Shown: one piece after another, positions 63,042-64,000 of the stretch | Numbering within the stretch: position 1 is the stretch's first letter | Layout: every line of letters begins with the position of its first letter | Origin: Bacillota bacterium | GTDB taxonomy: Bacteria; Bacillota; Clostridia; Oscillospirales; Acutalibacteraceae | Length of the DNA stretch: 64,000 nt | Direction of reading: 5' to 3' | Assembly (NCBI GenBank): GCA_023458755.1 | Contig: JAEWYE010000047.1 | Span: 86,027 to 150,026 of the forward strand | Notes under the pieces: model-generated | Databases searched by the model: none | What the model was told of the DNA's origin: nothing | What the model saw: the letters and a program-made list of their open reading frames with translations, nothing else | Made by a program: the position numbers and the translations under genes

Positions 63042-63044
63042 ACC

Positions 63045-63461
63045 AGATATGTTGGCTACAAGGATATCAAACCGTTAATGGCAGATTTAAAGATGGTGTA
63101 CAAGGCCATAACGGAAGAAGAAGCCTTAAATAATTTAATGAAATTCAAAGAAAAGTGGGGCAAAGCATATCCGTCCTGCGTGAAAACATGGGAAGACAAC
63201 TGGAGTATTCTTTCCACTTTCTTTGCATATCCACCCGAAGTAAGAAAGATAATATATACGACGAATATCATAGAGGGATTAAATCGACAGTTCCGTCAAG
63301 TAACAAAGAACAAGCCATCATTCACCAACGATGATTCTTTGAGAAAACTGCTCTATCTCGCTTCAAAAAAGATTGTCGAACGCTGGACACAACGTTGTCG
63401 AAATTGGGATGTAGTTTTGAATCAGCTAAACATCATGTTTCAAGACAGAGTTGCCAGCTGA
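63045..63461 (+). pseudogene. IS256-family (Mutator) transposase, C-terminal third
   Basis: 138 residues from RYVGYKDIKPLMADLK to the natural end (QLNIMFQDRVAS). The conserved LMKFKEKWGKAYPS and YTTNIIEGLNRQFRQVTK segments match IS256-type enzymes, including the last DDE glutamate region (TTNIIEGLN). The first two thirds are missing, cut at the join with IS3 orfA. Open frame continues upstream antisense to orfA, but that part is not transposase. Confidence 0.82.
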
Positions 63462-63723
63462 TTTCCCCCCTTAAAATAGAATCTCCTGAAGCAATGTCGG
63501 CATTCACGCCTGCGGGCGCGCATCCACCATCACTTCAGGAATAATCACAAACAAGGAAAATCTCAAACTATGATTTCGAGCAAAATCAAGCTCAATTAGT
63601 ACGGATTTTTGTTTGATTGGAATTCCTATTTACACAAAATTTGCTGAGTTGCCATAAAAGCAGCTACCGTCTGAATAGGCGATAACTGCTTTTATTTCTA
63701 TTTAATCCTATTGATATATGTAA
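63462..63723. other. IS256 3' flank and hairpins, no gene seen
   Basis: Contains a TCCTGAAG/CTTCAGGA inverted repeat (about 63483-63540). A TTTACACAAAATTTGC segment near 63630 resembles the right terminal repeat of IS256-type elements. A terminator-like stem AAAAGCAG/CTGCTTTT with inner pairing lies at 63656-63692, downstream of the next minus-strand frame. Confidence 0.5.
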
Positions 63724-63880
63724 TCATGAATATAACGCTGAAGAAGCCGATGTTGATAAAATCTTAGTAATAGCATCATAAATTTGATAAGCACCAACAC
63801 ATCCAACAATAACACCAATAATTGCGAGAATAACGAAAAATATAATGCAGCCTTTAATAATACGCAAATGGTTATTGTAG
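63724..63880 (-). pseudogene. Membrane protein fragment, 5' end probably cut by an IS
   Basis: About 50 residues ending at a stop at 63724: a basic RIIKG, one long hydrophobic span (CIIFFVILAIIGVIVGCVGAY) and a Ser/Ala tail. The frame stays open to 63972 but the upstream part is antisense to a transposase start and has no ribosome site. The natural start seems lost. I do not recognise the family. Confidence 0.45.
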
Positions 63881-63946
63881 TGGTATACTGAACTTGTAAC
63901 GCTCCTGCCTAATGGATTATAATATCTATGAGAAAAGGAGTACGCC

Positions 63947-64000
63947 ATGCAAACAATTACTGAGGAAACCAAGAAAAAAGTTGTAAAACTACATATTCAG
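63947..64000 (+). CDS. Start of an IS3-type orfA, cut by the window edge
   Basis: 18 codons from ATG 63947 (MQTITEETKKKVVKLHIQ), with AAGGAG seven bases upstream. The N-terminus matches the start of IS3-family orfA proteins, where a basic KKxVVxLH segment leads into the helix-turn-helix. A promoter-like TTGTAA, 18 bases, TATAAT lies at 63894-63923. The identity is likely but rests on few residues. Confidence 0.6.
   Translation, partial: MQTITEETKKKVVKLHIQ

Noticed and set aside
62904..63044. A longer IS256 transposase frame reaching 62904
   Set aside because: The extra 47 codons are the antisense of IS3 orfA, not transposase sequence; open frame here is accidental.
1..64000. CRISPR array, rRNA or tRNA genes
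   Set aside because: Reading both strands, I saw no regularly spaced direct repeats, no rRNA-like conserved stretches and no convincing tRNA cloverleaf. A tRNAscan-SE and CRISPR-finder run would settle this.

Overview
The window is chromosomal DNA of a spore-forming, low-to-mid GC Gram-positive bacterium of the class Clostridia. I place it tentatively in the Oscillospirales/Ruminococcaceae-like group. The evidence is Firmicutes-style gene order (folD-dxs-tlyA-nadK-argR-recN; dgt-dnaG-sigA; rpoB-rpoC-rpsL-rpsG-fusA-tuf), dipicolinate synthase genes (spoVFA/spoVFB), T-box, S-box (SAM-I) and FMN leader RNAs on the minus strand, and a bacterial glutaminyl-tRNA synthetase beside gltX. This is inference from gene content only. 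Almost all genes lie on the minus strand. The plus-strand genes are an EamA transporter, murC, pyk, birA and transposase fragments.

Layout, 0-27 kb. A YfhO-family membrane protein and T-box-controlled tyrS come first. Next, read right to left, is a long minus-strand run: two M16 peptidase-like genes, lgt, folD, dxs, tlyA, nadK, argR and recN. The tyrS promoter sits inside the 3' end of recN. Then follow an EamA transporter, a zinc-ribbon protein cotranscribed with metY, spoVFA-spoVFB, murC on the opposite strand after a 510-bp AT-rich gap, an mreB homologue, recD2-comFC, a small membrane protein, and SAM-I-controlled metK.

Layout, 27-47 kb. FMN-controlled ribU is followed by the translation/transcription block tuf, fusA, rpsG, rpsL, rpoC, rpoB, and by the macromolecular-synthesis cluster rrf2, sigA, dnaG, dgt. 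Then come yigZ, rpmE, and a VanY-like protein that has lost its catalytic residues.

Layout, 47-59.6 kb. Pyk with a PEP-utiliser domain lies on the plus strand. An M18 aminopeptidase, a lytic transglycosylase, coaE, tsaC, prfA and a DUF951 protein follow, the slt-coaE-tsaC trio being translationally overlapped. After them are birA, the glnS-gltX pair, and an intact VanY-type carboxypeptidase paralogous to the degenerate one.

From about 59.6 kb to the end the character changes. There is a 37-residue membrane microprotein with a strong ribosome site, a very AT-rich acyltransferase, and then an insertion-sequence graveyard: a truncated IS200-type tnpA with a hairpin-rich 3' end, a frameshifted and truncated IS3-family element, the 3' third of an IS256-type transposase, a truncated membrane gene, and the start of another IS3-type orfA at the window edge. 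I found no clearly new defence or biosynthetic system. The most unusual items are the VanY-like pseudoenzyme, the microprotein, the IS200 hairpin array, the zinc-ribbon partner of metY, and several operator-like inverted repeats.
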